A stretch of 64,000 bases of DNA from GCA-2737725 sp033763995 (GCA_033763995.1 JANRJL010000008.1:124001-188000); one strand, 5' to 3'. Positions 32,389-40,621 are shown, counted from the first letter of the stretch. Made by a program: numbers and translations. Notes: generated by a model not told the origin, from the sequence alone.

Positions 32389-32994
32389 TCAGCGCGCCGA
32401 CGAGGCGGTCACCATGGCTTTGTCATGTGTCGTGCGGCTTTGCCCCTTGATCTTGGCGTTGGTGCCCCAGGGCTTGGTCTCCACCTCCGCGCTCAGCAAA
32501 TAAACGTGCCCGTAATGGGGGGCGGACTCCTCCGTCACATGGAGGGTGAACCCGACGAACTCCTCGCGCAGCTGGCGCACGGTCCCGCGCAGGGTCGTCA
32601 AATGCGGCAGCATGTTGATGCGCAGCGGCACTTCGATCAGGTCGCCGTCTTGCCCGTCGACCTCGGGCTTGAAACTGTGGACTTCCACTTCGCGGCCGAG
32701 GAGGTCGGGGTCGAGAAAGCCCACGCTGATCCTGATGTCGCGCGCGACGCGCGGCGTGATGGCCAGCATCATGACGACGTCGACCGCGCTGTCGCCGATG
32801 TCGCCCTTGGGCCACGCGACATTGAACGTCTCGCGCCGGCCCGGCGCCACCGGCCCGGCGATGTATTTGAGGTTGGCGGGCGTTTGGCTCACATAAATCG
32901 CGAGTGCCGCCAGCAGGACACCGAGCAACGGCGAAGCGGCGATCAAGGCATAAGTCAGACCTTTTTTGACCAGTCTCATGTGACGCGATTTCAT
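32389..32994 (-). CDS. Hypothetical protein with one N-terminal membrane helix
   Basis: A 201-residue protein I do not recognise. Residues 1-11 are basic, residues 12-35 form one hydrophobic helix (signal anchor), and the rest is a soluble, probably beta-rich domain with a mix of acidic and basic residues (VVMMLAITPRVARDIRISVGF, VETKPWGTNAK). The N-in, C-out topology puts the domain in the periplasm. GGAGG lies ten bases before the ATG, so translation is well supported. It stands alone on the strand, upstream of the VapBC promoter but divided from it. Confidence 0.55.
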   Translation of the reverse strand: MKSRHMRLVKKGLTYALIAASPLLGVLLAALAIYVSQTPANLKYIAGPVAPGRRETFNVAWPKGDIGDSAVDVVMMLAITPRVARDIRISVGFLDPDLLGREVEVHSFKPEVDGQDGDLIEVPLRINMLPHLTTLRGTVRQLREEFVGFTLHVTEESAPHYGHVYLLSAEVETKPWGTNAKIKGQSRTTHDKAMVTASSAR

Positions 32995-33254
32995 GGAAGC
33001 CTCCGATCGCTGACAGGTGACAGGCTGGGCTCGCGCCGCGTCGAGGGCATTGCCCCAGGTCATTCACAGCGACACGCGATGGCAGCGCGTCCATCACATG
33101 GCTGAATTCGGCGCCGTGGGCGTGCGTCCGCGATACCCCCGGTTTCACCAGACGCAGTTTATTCAATTACTCGGAACGAACTGTCGTTGCGGCGGCCGGG
33201 GTCGCCTGCCGTCACGCGATTTCCGAGTCGCGCGGACCGAAGCGAAGGACCGAC

Positions 33255-33287
33255 AAAAAAGGGACGTCACCGTTTGGTGACGTCCCT
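33255..33287 (-). terminator. Rho-independent terminator for the MAPEG gene
   Basis: AGGGACGTCACC and GGTGACGTCCCT form a perfect 12-bp stem with a four-base loop; on the minus strand it is followed by six T. It lies 43 bases after the MAPEG stop codon. It is the clearest intrinsic terminator in the window. Upstream, 32995-33254 contains nothing else I can name. Confidence 0.92.
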
Positions 33288-33330
33288 GTCGTGCGCCGAC
33301 GAGTCGGCGAATCGAACGCGCCTGGACGAC

Positions 33331-33726
33331 TCAAAGCACCTTCATCACGGCACCCGCGAGCCCGCCCAACAGCAAGATCGCCGAGGGCAGGAAGGTGAGG
33401 CCGAAGCCGGCGCCGCGTTTCTCGGCGGCCTGGTAGTAGGTCACGGCGTAGAGCACGCGGCCCACCGGCCAGAAGATGCCGACGATGGCCGCGGCCATGT
33501 CGCCCCAGGCGGCGGCGAACAGCCACAGCGCCGGAACGAACAGCGCCACCTGCTCGAGCGTGTTCTGCTGGACGCGGAAAACCCGCTGAAAGTCGGGCGG
33601 TCCGTCGATGCTGGGCGCCTTCACGCCGTACTTGGCGCGCGCCCCGCCGACCTTCAGCGTGACCCAGACGTAAACCAGCAAGCCGAGCGCCGTGACGATG
33701 GCGGTGAGGGGAAATGTATCGAGCAT
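33331..33726 (-). CDS. MAPEG-family membrane protein
   Basis: A 131-residue MAPEG-family protein with four predicted helices. The family fingerprint is FRVQQNTLEQVALFVPALWLFA (about 49-70) and GRVLYAVTYYQAAEKR (about 90-104), with the conserved glutathione/lipid-site Arg and Asn-x-x-E residues. Members include microsomal glutathione transferase-like and eicosanoid-forming enzymes; the bacterial substrate is unknown. The ATG at 33726 has GGGAGA upstream. It ends at a strong terminator and is monocistronic. Confidence 0.85.
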   Translation of the reverse strand: MLDTFPLTAIVTALGLLVYVWVTLKVGGARAKYGVKAPSIDGPPDFQRVFRVQQNTLEQVALFVPALWLFAAAWGDMAAAIVGIFWPVGRVLYAVTYYQAAEKRGAGFGLTFLPSAILLLGGLAGAVMKVL

Positions 33727-33978
33727 GGGGTGTCTCCCTGTTGAGCCGAGCGATGCGGTCGGCTCGGCGGCGGCGCAGCATCGACGCAAGCGGGCAACGG
33801 AGTCAAAAAAAATCTGGCGGGGCGTGATTTCCGCTTGATTTCTCGCGCAATGAGAGTAAATGCGAATACTAGACGTACGCGCACGTGCCTAAAGCTGATT
33901 GCCGTTAAGCAACGACGTAAGCGTCCTTTCGTTGGTTGGACCAGGTTCTTTCGTCTGATTGATCAAAGGAGGCCGTGC

Positions 33979-34113
33979 ATGCCCTTCCCGAGATTAAAAG
34001 ACCACTTGCGACGCACCAATCGCCTGATTGCGGGGTTCGTCGACGCTCGCTTCCTGGCATGGGATGGCCGCGAATTGGTCGTCCTGGGCCGGTTCGACGT
34101 CCTCCGTGACTGA
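33979..34113 (+). CDS. 44-aa leader peptide upstream of ornithine decarboxylase, SpeFL-like core
   Basis: A 44-codon reading frame with the best Shine-Dalgarno in the window (AAAGGAGG, six bases before the ATG). It ends 131 bases before the ornithine decarboxylase start. Residues 8-13 read DHLRRT, followed by NRLIAGF and later RFLAW; the peptide is strongly basic and ends RFDVLRD. From memory, the E. coli leader peptide SpeFL (34 residues), which stalls ribosomes when it binds ornithine and so turns on speF, has HIRRT at residues 10-14. Matching five residues at nearly the same distance from the start and the same downstream gene suggests an ornithine-sensing arrest peptide. Three A/T-rich codons (AGA TTA AAA) are used early. 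A weak promoter, TTGATT-16-TAAATG, is seen at 33835-33862. Confidence 0.65.
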   Translation: MPFPRLKDHLRRTNRLIAGFVDARFLAWDGRELVVLGRFDVLRD

Positions 34114-34244
34114 GGACGCCTCCAACGCGACTGACGTTAAGCCCGCTTTAAAACAACCGGCGTAAGACCGGCAACAGTGGGCTCCTAGTAACCAGACCGT
34201 GGCCCGGAAAAGAGGCCGCGGCGGAGAGGCGGATCAAGGAAGAG
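34114..34244 (+). promoter_or_regulatory. Structured ODC leader between leader peptide and ODC gene
   Basis: Two stable stems: GCCCGCT (34141-34147) pairs with AGTGGGC (34176-34182) and encloses CCGG/CCGG; CCGTGGCC (34197-34204) pairs with GGCCGCGG (34214-34221) over a nine-base loop. A smaller GAGG/CCTC hairpin overlaps the leader stop codon. The second stem ends 23 bases before the ODC ATG, next to its GGAAGAG ribosome-binding site. This is where the alphaproteobacterial speF RNA element of Rfam would be expected; I cannot run the model. Confidence 0.55.
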
Positions 34245-35702
34245 ATGGAACCACACCGAGCGCTGCGACCCAGCCCAGATACCCAAACCATATCCCCCCC
34301 GGAATACCTGTTCCGGACCGTCACCGAAGTGGCCAAGCGGCTCAAGCCCGAAGCGCCAGTTCAGTGCGTGTTCCCCCAAGCGGTCCGCGACCAAGCCCAG
34401 CGGTTCATCGAGCTGTTTCCCGGCACCGTGCTCTACGCGGTCAAGTGCAACCCCGGCGCCGACGTGCTGCGCCATATGTATGCCGCCGGCATCCGCCATT
34501 TCGACGTGGCCTCGCTCGACGAAGCCCGGCTGATCAAGGGCCTGTTCAAGGACGCCAAGCTGCACTTCATGCACCCGGTCAAGTCGCGCGAATCGATCCG
34601 GCGCGCCTACCGCATGGGCATCCGCGACTTCGCGCTCGATTCCGCCGCCGAACTGATGAAGCTCATGGAAGAGACCAAGTCGGCCCGTGACCTGCGTTTG
34701 TTCGTCCGCCTGGCCGTGGCCGGCAATGCCGCCGCCTACGACTTGTCGGGCAAGTTCGGCGCCGCCCCCTCGGTGGCCGCAGACCTGTTGCGCCACTGCC
34801 GCAAGGTCGCCGCCAAGGTCGGCATCTGCTTTCACGTCGGCTCCCAGTGCATGGACCCGGCCGCCTACGTCGGCGCCATCGGCCGCGCCGCCGACGTGGT
34901 CGCCAAGGCCAAGGTGAAACTCGACATTCTCGACGTCGGCGGCGGCTTCCCCGCCGTCTATCCCAACATGACGCCGCCGCCGCTGGAGGCGTTCATGGAC
35001 GCCATCAAGGCCGCCGCCCAGCCCTTCATCGAGCAGGGCACCGAACTGTGGTGCGAGCCCGGCCGGGCCATGGTGGCCGCTGGCGCCTCCATCCTCGCGC
35101 GCGTGACCTTGCGCAAGGGCCGCCGGCTTTACCTCAACGACGGCACCTACGGCAGCCTGTTCGACGCCGGCGCCTTGGGCTGGCGCTTTCCGGTGCGCCT
35201 GGTGCGGCCCCACAAGGGCGGCAAGGGCAATACTCACAAGGACGCGGGTGCGAAGCCACCGTCGGAGAAGATGGTGCCGTTCATGTTCTACGGCCCCACC
35301 TGCGACAACCTGGACAAGATGAAGGGGCCCTTCCTCCTGCCCGAGGATACCCAGGAAGGCGACTGGATCGAGATCGGCATGCTGGGCGCCTATGGCGCCA
35401 CCATGCAGACCCGCTTCAACGGCTTTCATTCCGAGATGGTGGCGACCGTGTGGCCCGAGGCGGCCCCGTTTGCCTTCGAGCGGGCCAAGAAGTCCAACGT
35501 CGTCACCTTGCGGCCCGATCCCGGCGTCACCCCGGCCTCGGCCCTGCGCCGCGCCGGATCGCCCAAGCCGGCGCCGGCGGCGCAGCCGCAGCCGCAGCCG
35601 AGCCTGAGCGCGTCCTCGCCCGAGCCCCAGGACGCGAGCGAGGCGTCGCAAACTCTTCATGCCGCGGGGGATGGCGTTTCCCCGGGCCTCTCGGCTAAAT
35701 AA
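34245..35702 (+). CDS. Ornithine decarboxylase, PLP fold III (eukaryotic-like)
   Basis: A 485-residue group IV decarboxylase making putrescine from ornithine (lysine is an alternative substrate in some members). PLP-site residues are Lys67 in YAVKCN, HVGSQ (197-201), GGGFP (232-236), EPGR (271-274) and the catalytic Cys353 in YGPTCDNLD, all intact. The enzyme normally ends near residue 405; here about 75 extra alanine/proline/serine-rich residues follow (QPQPQPSLSASSPEP), probably disordered. The ribosome-binding site GGAAGAG abuts the ATG directly, consistent with weak or regulated initiation. The upstream leader peptide and hairpins are described separately; the downstream gene is a deoxyhypusine-synthase homologue. 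Confidence 0.93.
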   Translation: MEPHRALRPSPDTQTISPPEYLFRTVTEVAKRLKPEAPVQCVFPQAVRDQAQRFIELFPGTVLYAVKCNPGADVLRHMYAAGIRHFDVASLDEARLIKGLFKDAKLHFMHPVKSRESIRRAYRMGIRDFALDSAAELMKLMEETKSARDLRLFVRLAVAGNAAAYDLSGKFGAAPSVAADLLRHCRKVAAKVGICFHVGSQCMDPAAYVGAIGRAADVVAKAKVKLDILDVGGGFPAVYPNMTPPPLEAFMDAIKAAAQPFIEQGTELWCEPGRAMVAAGASILARVTLRKGRRLYLNDGTYGSLFDAGALGWRFPVRLVRPHKGGKGNTHKDAGAKPPSEKMVPFMFYGPTCDNLDKMKGPFLLPEDTQEGDWIEIGMLGAYGATMQTRFNGFHSEMVATVWPEAAPFAFERAKKSNVVTLRPDPGVTPASALRRAGSPKPAPAAQPQPQPSLSASSPEPQDASEASQTLHAAGDGVSPGLSAK

Positions 35703-35723
35703 CCCTTAGTTCAGCACGGCCAG

Positions 35724-35753
35724 CCTGCTTTCTCCCGCATCGGGAGGGGCAGG
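35724..35753 (+). terminator. Intercistronic hairpin between ODC and the DHS-like gene
   Basis: CTCCCG-CAT-CGGGAG (35732-35746), extended by CCTGC/GGCAGG on the outside. No T tract follows, so it may reduce rather than stop read-through into the downstream gene, or stabilise the upstream mRNA. Confidence 0.5.
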
Positions 35754-35818
35754 TATGCCGCTTATTCTCACCCGTTCTCCCGCCTTTCGCTTTTCACCGT
35801 AAAAGGACGCTCCGCGCC

Positions 35819-36862
35819 ATGGCTAAGAAGACCAGCAAATCCAACAAGAAGGCAGCGCTGCTGTCCACGCCGGTCGAGCACATCGACTTCACCAAGTTCG
35901 ACGCCCGGCCGATCATCACCGCCATGGGCAAGATGTCGTTCACCTCGCGCGACACCGCGCGCGCGGCCGAGATCTTCAATCAAATGCTGGCCGACCCCAA
36001 GTGCTCGATCGTGCTGACGCTGGCGGGTTCCACCTCGGCCGGCGGTTGCATGCAGGTCTATGCCGACATGATCAAGTACGGCATGGTCGACGCGGTGGTC
36101 TCCACCGGCGCGTCCATCGTCGACATGGATTTCTTCGAGGCGCTCGGCTTCAAGCATTTCCAGGGCTCCCAGTTCATCGACGACAAGGAGCTGCGCAGCC
36201 TCTACATCGACCGCATCTACGACACCTACATCGACGAGGAAGAACTGCAGTACTGCGACCACACCATCGGCAAGATCGCCGACAGCCTGGAGCCGCGCGC
36301 TTACTCCAGCCGCGAATTCATCCATGAGATGGGCCGCTGGCTGAAGAAGAACGCCAAGAAGAAGGGCTCGCTGGTGGAAAACGCCTACGACCACGGCGTG
36401 CCGATTTTCTGCCCGGCCTTCGTCGACAGCTCGGCCGGGTTCGGCTTGGTCAACCACCAGGTCAAGAACCCCAAGAAGCACATGGTGCTGGACGCCATCG
36501 CCGACTTCCGCGAACTCACCGACATCAAGCTCAAGGCCGGCACCACCGGCCTGATGATGATCGGCGGCGGCGTGCCCAAGAACTTCGTCCAAGATACCGT
36601 CGTCTGCGCCGAGGTGCTGGGCCACGAGAACGTCGAGATGCACAAGTACGCGGTGCAGATCACGGTGGCCGACGTGCGCGACGGCGCCTGCTCGTCCTCG
36701 ACGCTCAAGGAGGCCAACTCCTGGGGCAAGGTGGACGCGAGTTGCGAGCAGATGGTGTTCGCCGAGGCTTCCAGCGTCATTCCGCTGATCGCGTCGGACG
36801 CCTACCACCGCGGCCACTGGAAAAAGCGCAAGCGGCGCAACTTCGCGAAGTTGTTTAAGTAA
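35819..36862 (+). CDS. Deoxyhypusine synthase-like protein
   Basis: A 347-residue homologue of deoxyhypusine synthase. In eukaryotes and archaea this NAD-dependent enzyme moves a 4-aminobutyl group from spermidine to eIF5A; bacteria have no eIF5A, and bacterial members are thought to use a free amine acceptor such as putrescine, giving homospermidine. The active-site lysine is conserved as Lys304 in EANSWGKVD. Other blocks are LTLAGSTSAGG, VDAVVSTGASIVDMD and TTGLMMIGGGVPKNFVQD. The N-terminus is basic. The gene follows ornithine decarboxylase by 116 bases; putrescine made there would be its substrate. Spermidine or another donor must come from elsewhere. Confidence 0.88.
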   Translation: MAKKTSKSNKKAALLSTPVEHIDFTKFDARPIITAMGKMSFTSRDTARAAEIFNQMLADPKCSIVLTLAGSTSAGGCMQVYADMIKYGMVDAVVSTGASIVDMDFFEALGFKHFQGSQFIDDKELRSLYIDRIYDTYIDEEELQYCDHTIGKIADSLEPRAYSSREFIHEMGRWLKKNAKKKGSLVENAYDHGVPIFCPAFVDSSAGFGLVNHQVKNPKKHMVLDAIADFRELTDIKLKAGTTGLMMIGGGVPKNFVQDTVVCAEVLGHENVEMHKYAVQITVADVRDGACSSSTLKEANSWGKVDASCEQMVFAEASSVIPLIASDAYHRGHWKKRKRRNFAKLFK

Positions 36863-36870
36863 GTCTCATC

Positions 36871-36976
36871 TTGTCGTCCTGGGGCTTGTCCCCAGGACCC
36901 AGGACCCAGGACCCAGGGTAGCAATTACTGGCTGAAGGGTCTTGCTCTGGACCCTGGCGACAAGCGCCAGGGTGAC
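36871..36976. repeat. Compound palindromic repeat, second copy (cf. 4897-5055)
   Basis: Hairpins TCCTGGGG-CTTGT-CCCCAGGA (36877-36897) and ACCCTGGCG-ACAAG-CGCCAGGGT (36951-36973) face each other in inverted orientation, ending in TGACAA. Between them CCAGGAC is tandemly repeated three times (36892-36914). It lies between convergent genes and would serve both as an end of transcription. Same layout as 4897-5055, different stem sequence. Confidence 0.75.
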
Positions 36977-37006
36977 AACGGGAGTTTGTTGTAACGGCCC
37001 TGCCGC

Positions 37007-38260
37007 TCACGCCGCCAGGCGCGAGTCGAGATGGCCGTCGACGTGGAAGCCCTGGAACAGCTCGATGCCGAGTTCCTTGCCCACCTCGACCGCGTGGTCG
37101 CAGTCGCAGCGCGACAGCACCGGGGTAATGTCGCACGCCTTGATGTATTTGATGGCTTTGGCGCGGTCGCGCAGGGTGTCCTCGCCGCCGTCCTGCCAGT
37201 GGATCTTGCAATAGCTGGCGCCCAGGTGGCTCAGGTCGACCAGCCCCGCGGCGGCCGGGAAAATCTGATCGACGATGATCTTGGCGCCGCGCGCCTTGAT
37301 GACGCCGAGCGCGACCTCGTACTCGTCGAAGTTCTCGATGATGTTGGCCTGGCGGAACTCGAGGCACAGCCGCGTCGCCCGGTCTTCCGAGAGTTCGCGC
37401 AGGAACGTCTCGAAGGTCTCGGTGAAGACCGTCTCGACGTTGAGGTTGATCGACCAGACGCCGTCGACGCTGGGCAGCAGCGCGATCGAGCCCAGCATGA
37501 TCTGGTCGAGCGACTGGGTGAACTCCTGGAACAGCTTGCCCGAGCCGCGCATGTCGACGTCGACGAACAGGGGTTTGCGGATCAGGTCGATGCTGAAATA
37601 GAACTCGGTCAAGTTGCTGGCGAAGCCGTCTTGCGTCGGGCGGCCGACGTTTTGCGCCCGCACGAAGGCCTTGACGAATTTCTCCGAGCCGAACTTCTCG
37701 AAGGCCGTCATCACCTTCTTGATGTCGGTTTCCGTCAGGCCCCGGCGCTGGGGCGCCGCGCCGTCGTCCGCCGCCGCCGCCGCGGCCTCCTCGTTCGCGA
37801 TCTCGGTGAAGCGGGCGACGCGCTGCGCGGCCGAGCGGTAATCGGCGGCGAGATCGTAGCTGAGGACCAGGCGGCCCTGGTCGATGGTGCCGAAACTGCC
37901 GGGCAACACGCGCTCGATCGAACGCAGAGCCTCGATCTTGGCGTCGCGAACCATGCTCAAGGCGGCGACGTCGCTGGCCTTGACCAGCAACGCAAAGTCC
38001 GCGCTGGTGACCTTGTAGAATGGCGCATGCCGGCGCTCGGCAAAGAGGCTGAGGGCGTCCGTCAGCGTGTCGATCAGCTCCTTCGAGCGGCTCTTGGCGG
38101 GCACGCACGACGAAAGGCTGATGGCGATCAGATGGACGCCCGCTTGCGGCGCCTGGCGCCACTGGCCCATCTCGGCGGCCAGCGCGCGCAAATCCTGTTG
38201 CGGCGCGCCCTTGCCGCTCAGCATCAGCGACTTATCGGTATTCACTCCTAGGCCCGACAT
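37007..38260 (-). CDS. Degenerate EAL-domain protein
   Basis: A 417-residue protein. The C-terminal part (about 250-417) has the EAL fold rhythm (CLEFRQANIIENF for the E-x-T-E strand, YCKIHWQDGG for the D-x-K-I-D strand, GIELFQGFHVDGH at the end), but the EAL signature, the DDFG pair (here VDQIF) and the loop 6 residues are lost. It should therefore not hydrolyse c-di-GMP and may bind it or act by protein contact. The N-terminal 240 residues, with an alanine/aspartate-rich linker near 170-185, are unassigned. It is downstream of a degenerate receiver-like gene with 26 bases between, forming a likely two-gene operon. Confidence 0.7.
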   Translation of the reverse strand: MSGLGVNTDKSLMLSGKGAPQQDLRALAAEMGQWRQAPQAGVHLIAISLSSCVPAKSRSKELIDTLTDALSLFAERRHAPFYKVTSADFALLVKASDVAALSMVRDAKIEALRSIERVLPGSFGTIDQGRLVLSYDLAADYRSAAQRVARFTEIANEEAAAAAADDGAAPQRRGLTETDIKKVMTAFEKFGSEKFVKAFVRAQNVGRPTQDGFASNLTEFYFSIDLIRKPLFVDVDMRGSGKLFQEFTQSLDQIMLGSIALLPSVDGVWSINLNVETVFTETFETFLRELSEDRATRLCLEFRQANIIENFDEYEVALGVIKARGAKIIVDQIFPAAAGLVDLSHLGASYCKIHWQDGGEDTLRDRAKAIKYIKACDITPVLSRCDCDHAVEVGKELGIELFQGFHVDGHLDSRLAA

Positions 38261-38286
38261 CGATTTTGCCCCCTCATGGTTCCACG

Positions 38287-39105
38287 TCACGCCGACCGGC
38301 GCCGCTGCCCGGTGCCGGCTCCATTAAACGCGATCTCGCGGTTCACGTTGGCGCGGACGAAGTCCAGCGAGATGCTCTGGAAATAGGGGTGGTAGCCGGG
38401 CGGCGCGATGAAACCCATGCGGCCGTCGCCCATGTCCCACACCGGCACGACCTCGCCGCCCAAGCGCGCCTCGGCGGCCGCGCGGCGCAATGCCGCGACG
38501 GCGTCTCCGACCTGATCCGGAGGGACTTGCGCGAAATCCGCCTCCACCAGAACGATGACCAGATCGACGCCCTGCTCGCGGATGTGGGCCACCGGCAGGC
38601 CTGGGCCGGCGGCACCGTTGACCGGCTGAACCACGATCGCGCCGGACGGGGCCGTCCCGCCGGCGCCGGCCGCGGCGCCGGGCGCCGGGCTCACTGCCTT
38701 GAACACCGCCTCGCACAATTGATCGCGGTCGAAGGCGCCCGCGATTAAACCGTCCAGCCGCAGGTGCTTGAAGTCGGAGGCCTGACCGATCGGCTGGCGC
38801 GAGAGCAGGATGAATTTCGTGTCGCACAGCGGGTGGCCGCCGTAGCGTCCGCCCCGCAGATTGGCGAGAAAATCGAAACCCGACATCGGCTGCATGTCGA
38901 GCTGGCACAGCACGCAGTCGGTGTGCAGCCGCTTGTCCTGGAGGATGCGCAGCGCCAGCAGCGGCGAGGCCGCCCGGCGCACCATGTGCGCGCCGGTCAG
39001 CAGCAGATAACGCTCGATCGTGTCGGCGCGCCCGGCGGACGGATCGACCACCAGAAAATTCATGCGCCGAAACAGCTCTTCGATCGGTGCGACCGCCGTG
39101 TTCAT
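38287..39105 (-). CDS. Receiver-like protein lacking the phosphoacceptor aspartate
   Basis: A 272-residue protein with an N-terminal CheY-like domain (about 10-135): MNFLVVDPSAG for the first strand, CQLDMQPMSGFDFLANLRGG for the phospho-site region and TKFILLSRQ for the Thr/Ser strand. Aligning the PMSG end to the usual D-x-x-M-P-x-M-D-G, the phosphoacceptor position is Gln, so normal phosphorylation is unlikely. After a glycine/alanine linker the C-terminal half (about 165-272) is unassigned. GGGAAGG lies just before the ATG at 39105. The next gene is the degenerate EAL protein, and both look like signalling adaptors. Confidence 0.65.
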   Translation of the reverse strand: MNTAVAPIEELFRRMNFLVVDPSAGRADTIERYLLLTGAHMVRRAASPLLALRILQDKRLHTDCVLCQLDMQPMSGFDFLANLRGGRYGGHPLCDTKFILLSRQPIGQASDFKHLRLDGLIAGAFDRDQLCEAVFKAVSPAPGAAAGAGGTAPSGAIVVQPVNGAAGPGLPVAHIREQGVDLVIVLVEADFAQVPPDQVGDAVAALRRAAAEARLGGEVVPVWDMGDGRMGFIAPPGYHPYFQSISLDFVRANVNREIAFNGAGTGQRRRSA

Positions 39106-39462
39106 CCTTCCCACATGATCGAATCCATCCGCCCACAACCTATCGAATCCATCCGCCCACACCTTGGCGCGGATCAATCGGCGCGAATTTTTTGCGTTAT
39201 GTTGTCGCGCGTGTGCATTTGGCCACGACGCGGGGATTCGTCAATTGATTCCTAGCGGGCCGCCAGCGGGCGTTCGCCGCGCCGGCGACGGATCGCCATA
39301 TTCGACCCTGGATTGATTTAGGTGTCGGGGTTTTCCTCGAATAGGATGTTGGAGCTTTGCCCCCAGGCCGTATCGGCATGGGTTGTGAGGGGCCACGGCC
39401 CCGTGCAACACAAGCCGGGCGAGTTGCGTTTCTCGGGAAGATGCGATCCCGCGCGGGGACCC
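39106..39462 (+). other. Gene-free region with a 20-base direct repeat
   Basis: Between the receiver-like gene and the Sel1 gene. A 20-base sequence starting ATCGAATCCATCC is repeated exactly at 39118-39137 and 39142-39161, 24 bases apart. The rest (39162-39462) includes an A/T-rich stretch near 39186-39202 that may hold promoters for the divergent genes. No other coding sequence is seen. Confidence 0.5.
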
Positions 39463-40233
39463 ATGGCGGCAACAACAGATCTCGAACTGGCCTTGGACGC
39501 CTATCGCCGGCAGGACTACGCCACGGCGTTGCCGCTGTTTCTGGCGCTGGCCGAGGCGGGCGAGCCCGCGGCCCAGTACCACTTGGGCCTCATGTATCGG
39601 CATGGCCGGGGCGTCAAGCAAAGCGATGCCGATGCGGTCGCGTGGTATCGCAAGGCCGCCGAGCAAGGCCGGCCCACCGCCCAGTTCGCCCTGGGGCTGA
39701 TGTATCGGCATGGGCGCAGCGTGCCGCAGGATTTCGCCAAAGCCGCCAAGTGGTTCGAGAAAGCCGCCGCCCAGGGCCGCCCGCCGGCGCAGGCGGCGCT
39801 CGGCCTGCTCTATCGCCATGGGCGCGGCGTGCCGCAAAGCAACGACGAGGCGGCCAAGTGGTATCGCAAGGCCGCCGACCAGGGCAGCGCCACCGGGCAA
39901 TTCGCGTTGGGCTTGCTTTATCGCCACGGCCGGGGCGTGCCGCGCGATCTCGAGGTCGCGGCCAAGTGGATGCTCAAGGCCGCCGACCAGGGGTACATCG
40001 CCGCCATGGGCTACCTGGGGCTGATGCATCACCAGGGCCAGGGCGTGCCACAGAACAACGTCGAGGCCTACAAGTGGTCGACGCTGGCCTCGCGCACCGA
40101 ATCAAAGGCGGGGGATTTGGCGCGGCGCACCTGCGAGATGCTGGCCAAGGCCATGACGGCGCCCGAGATCAACGCCGCGCACAAACTCGTGCACGACTGG
40201 ATTCCGAAATCGCCCGTCGAGGACGAGCTTTAG
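39463..40233 (+). CDS. Sel1-repeat (SLR) protein
   Basis: A 256-residue protein of five to six Sel1-like repeats of 36 residues. Each has the pattern A-x-x-x-L-G-x-x-Y-x-x-G-x-G-V, for example QYHLGLMYRHGRGVKQS, and the LYRHGRGVP block recurs almost unchanged, so the repeats arose recently by duplication. No signal peptide is present in this start, which follows the conserved MAATTDLELALDAYRRQDY; the protein is therefore cytoplasmic. SLR proteins are scaffolds in signalling or envelope stress. No partner is evident next to it. Confidence 0.82.
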   Translation: MAATTDLELALDAYRRQDYATALPLFLALAEAGEPAAQYHLGLMYRHGRGVKQSDADAVAWYRKAAEQGRPTAQFALGLMYRHGRSVPQDFAKAAKWFEKAAAQGRPPAQAALGLLYRHGRGVPQSNDEAAKWYRKAADQGSATGQFALGLLYRHGRGVPRDLEVAAKWMLKAADQGYIAAMGYLGLMHHQGQGVPQNNVEAYKWSTLASRTESKAGDLARRTCEMLAKAMTAPEINAAHKLVHDWIPKSPVEDEL

Positions 40234-40282
40234 ACGGGGCGCCTGGGAATCGCATGGCGACGCGCGCGTCACGGCCCGATTA

Positions 40283-40621
40283 TTACGGTAGGCGCGTCGC
40301 CGTTGTGCTGAAATTGCCGCGCGGGTCGATCTCGAAGGTGGTGATGCGGCCGAATTGAATCGCCGTGCCGTGCCACACGCCGGCGGAATCGATCGTCAGG
40401 CGCCCGACGCCGTAAAACCCGCGCGCCTCGGCGATGTGGCGTGCCCCTTCCTCGTCGTAGGGCGAGGATCGGGCGGAGCGTTGCAGGGGCGTGGCCGTCG
40501 CGGTGGGGGCCGTTCCGGTCGTGGGCGTGTCGGGTGCCGGTTCGGCGGCGTTCAGCGCGGTGCCGAGGACGAGCGGGGCGAGAATCCAGTCGAGCGGGGC
40601 GGGCATGGCGAGGGGCCTCAT
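40283..40621 (-). CDS. Small exported protein, PepSY-like C-terminus
   Basis: A 112-residue protein with a hydrophobic N-terminal segment (about 10-28, WILAPLVLGTALNAAEP) that reads as a signal peptide, a Thr/Ala/Pro linker, and a C-terminal domain (ARHIAEARGFYGVGRLTIDSAGVWHGTAIQF) whose strand pattern resembles PepSY-type modulators. Function unknown. The ATG at 40621 is the one that gives a signal peptide; the open frame further upstream codes for nothing recognisable. It is convergent with the Sel1 gene. Confidence 0.55.
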   Translation of the reverse strand: MRPLAMPAPLDWILAPLVLGTALNAAEPAPDTPTTGTAPTATATPLQRSARSSPYDEEGARHIAEARGFYGVGRLTIDSAGVWHGTAIQFGRITTFEIDPRGNFSTTATRLP

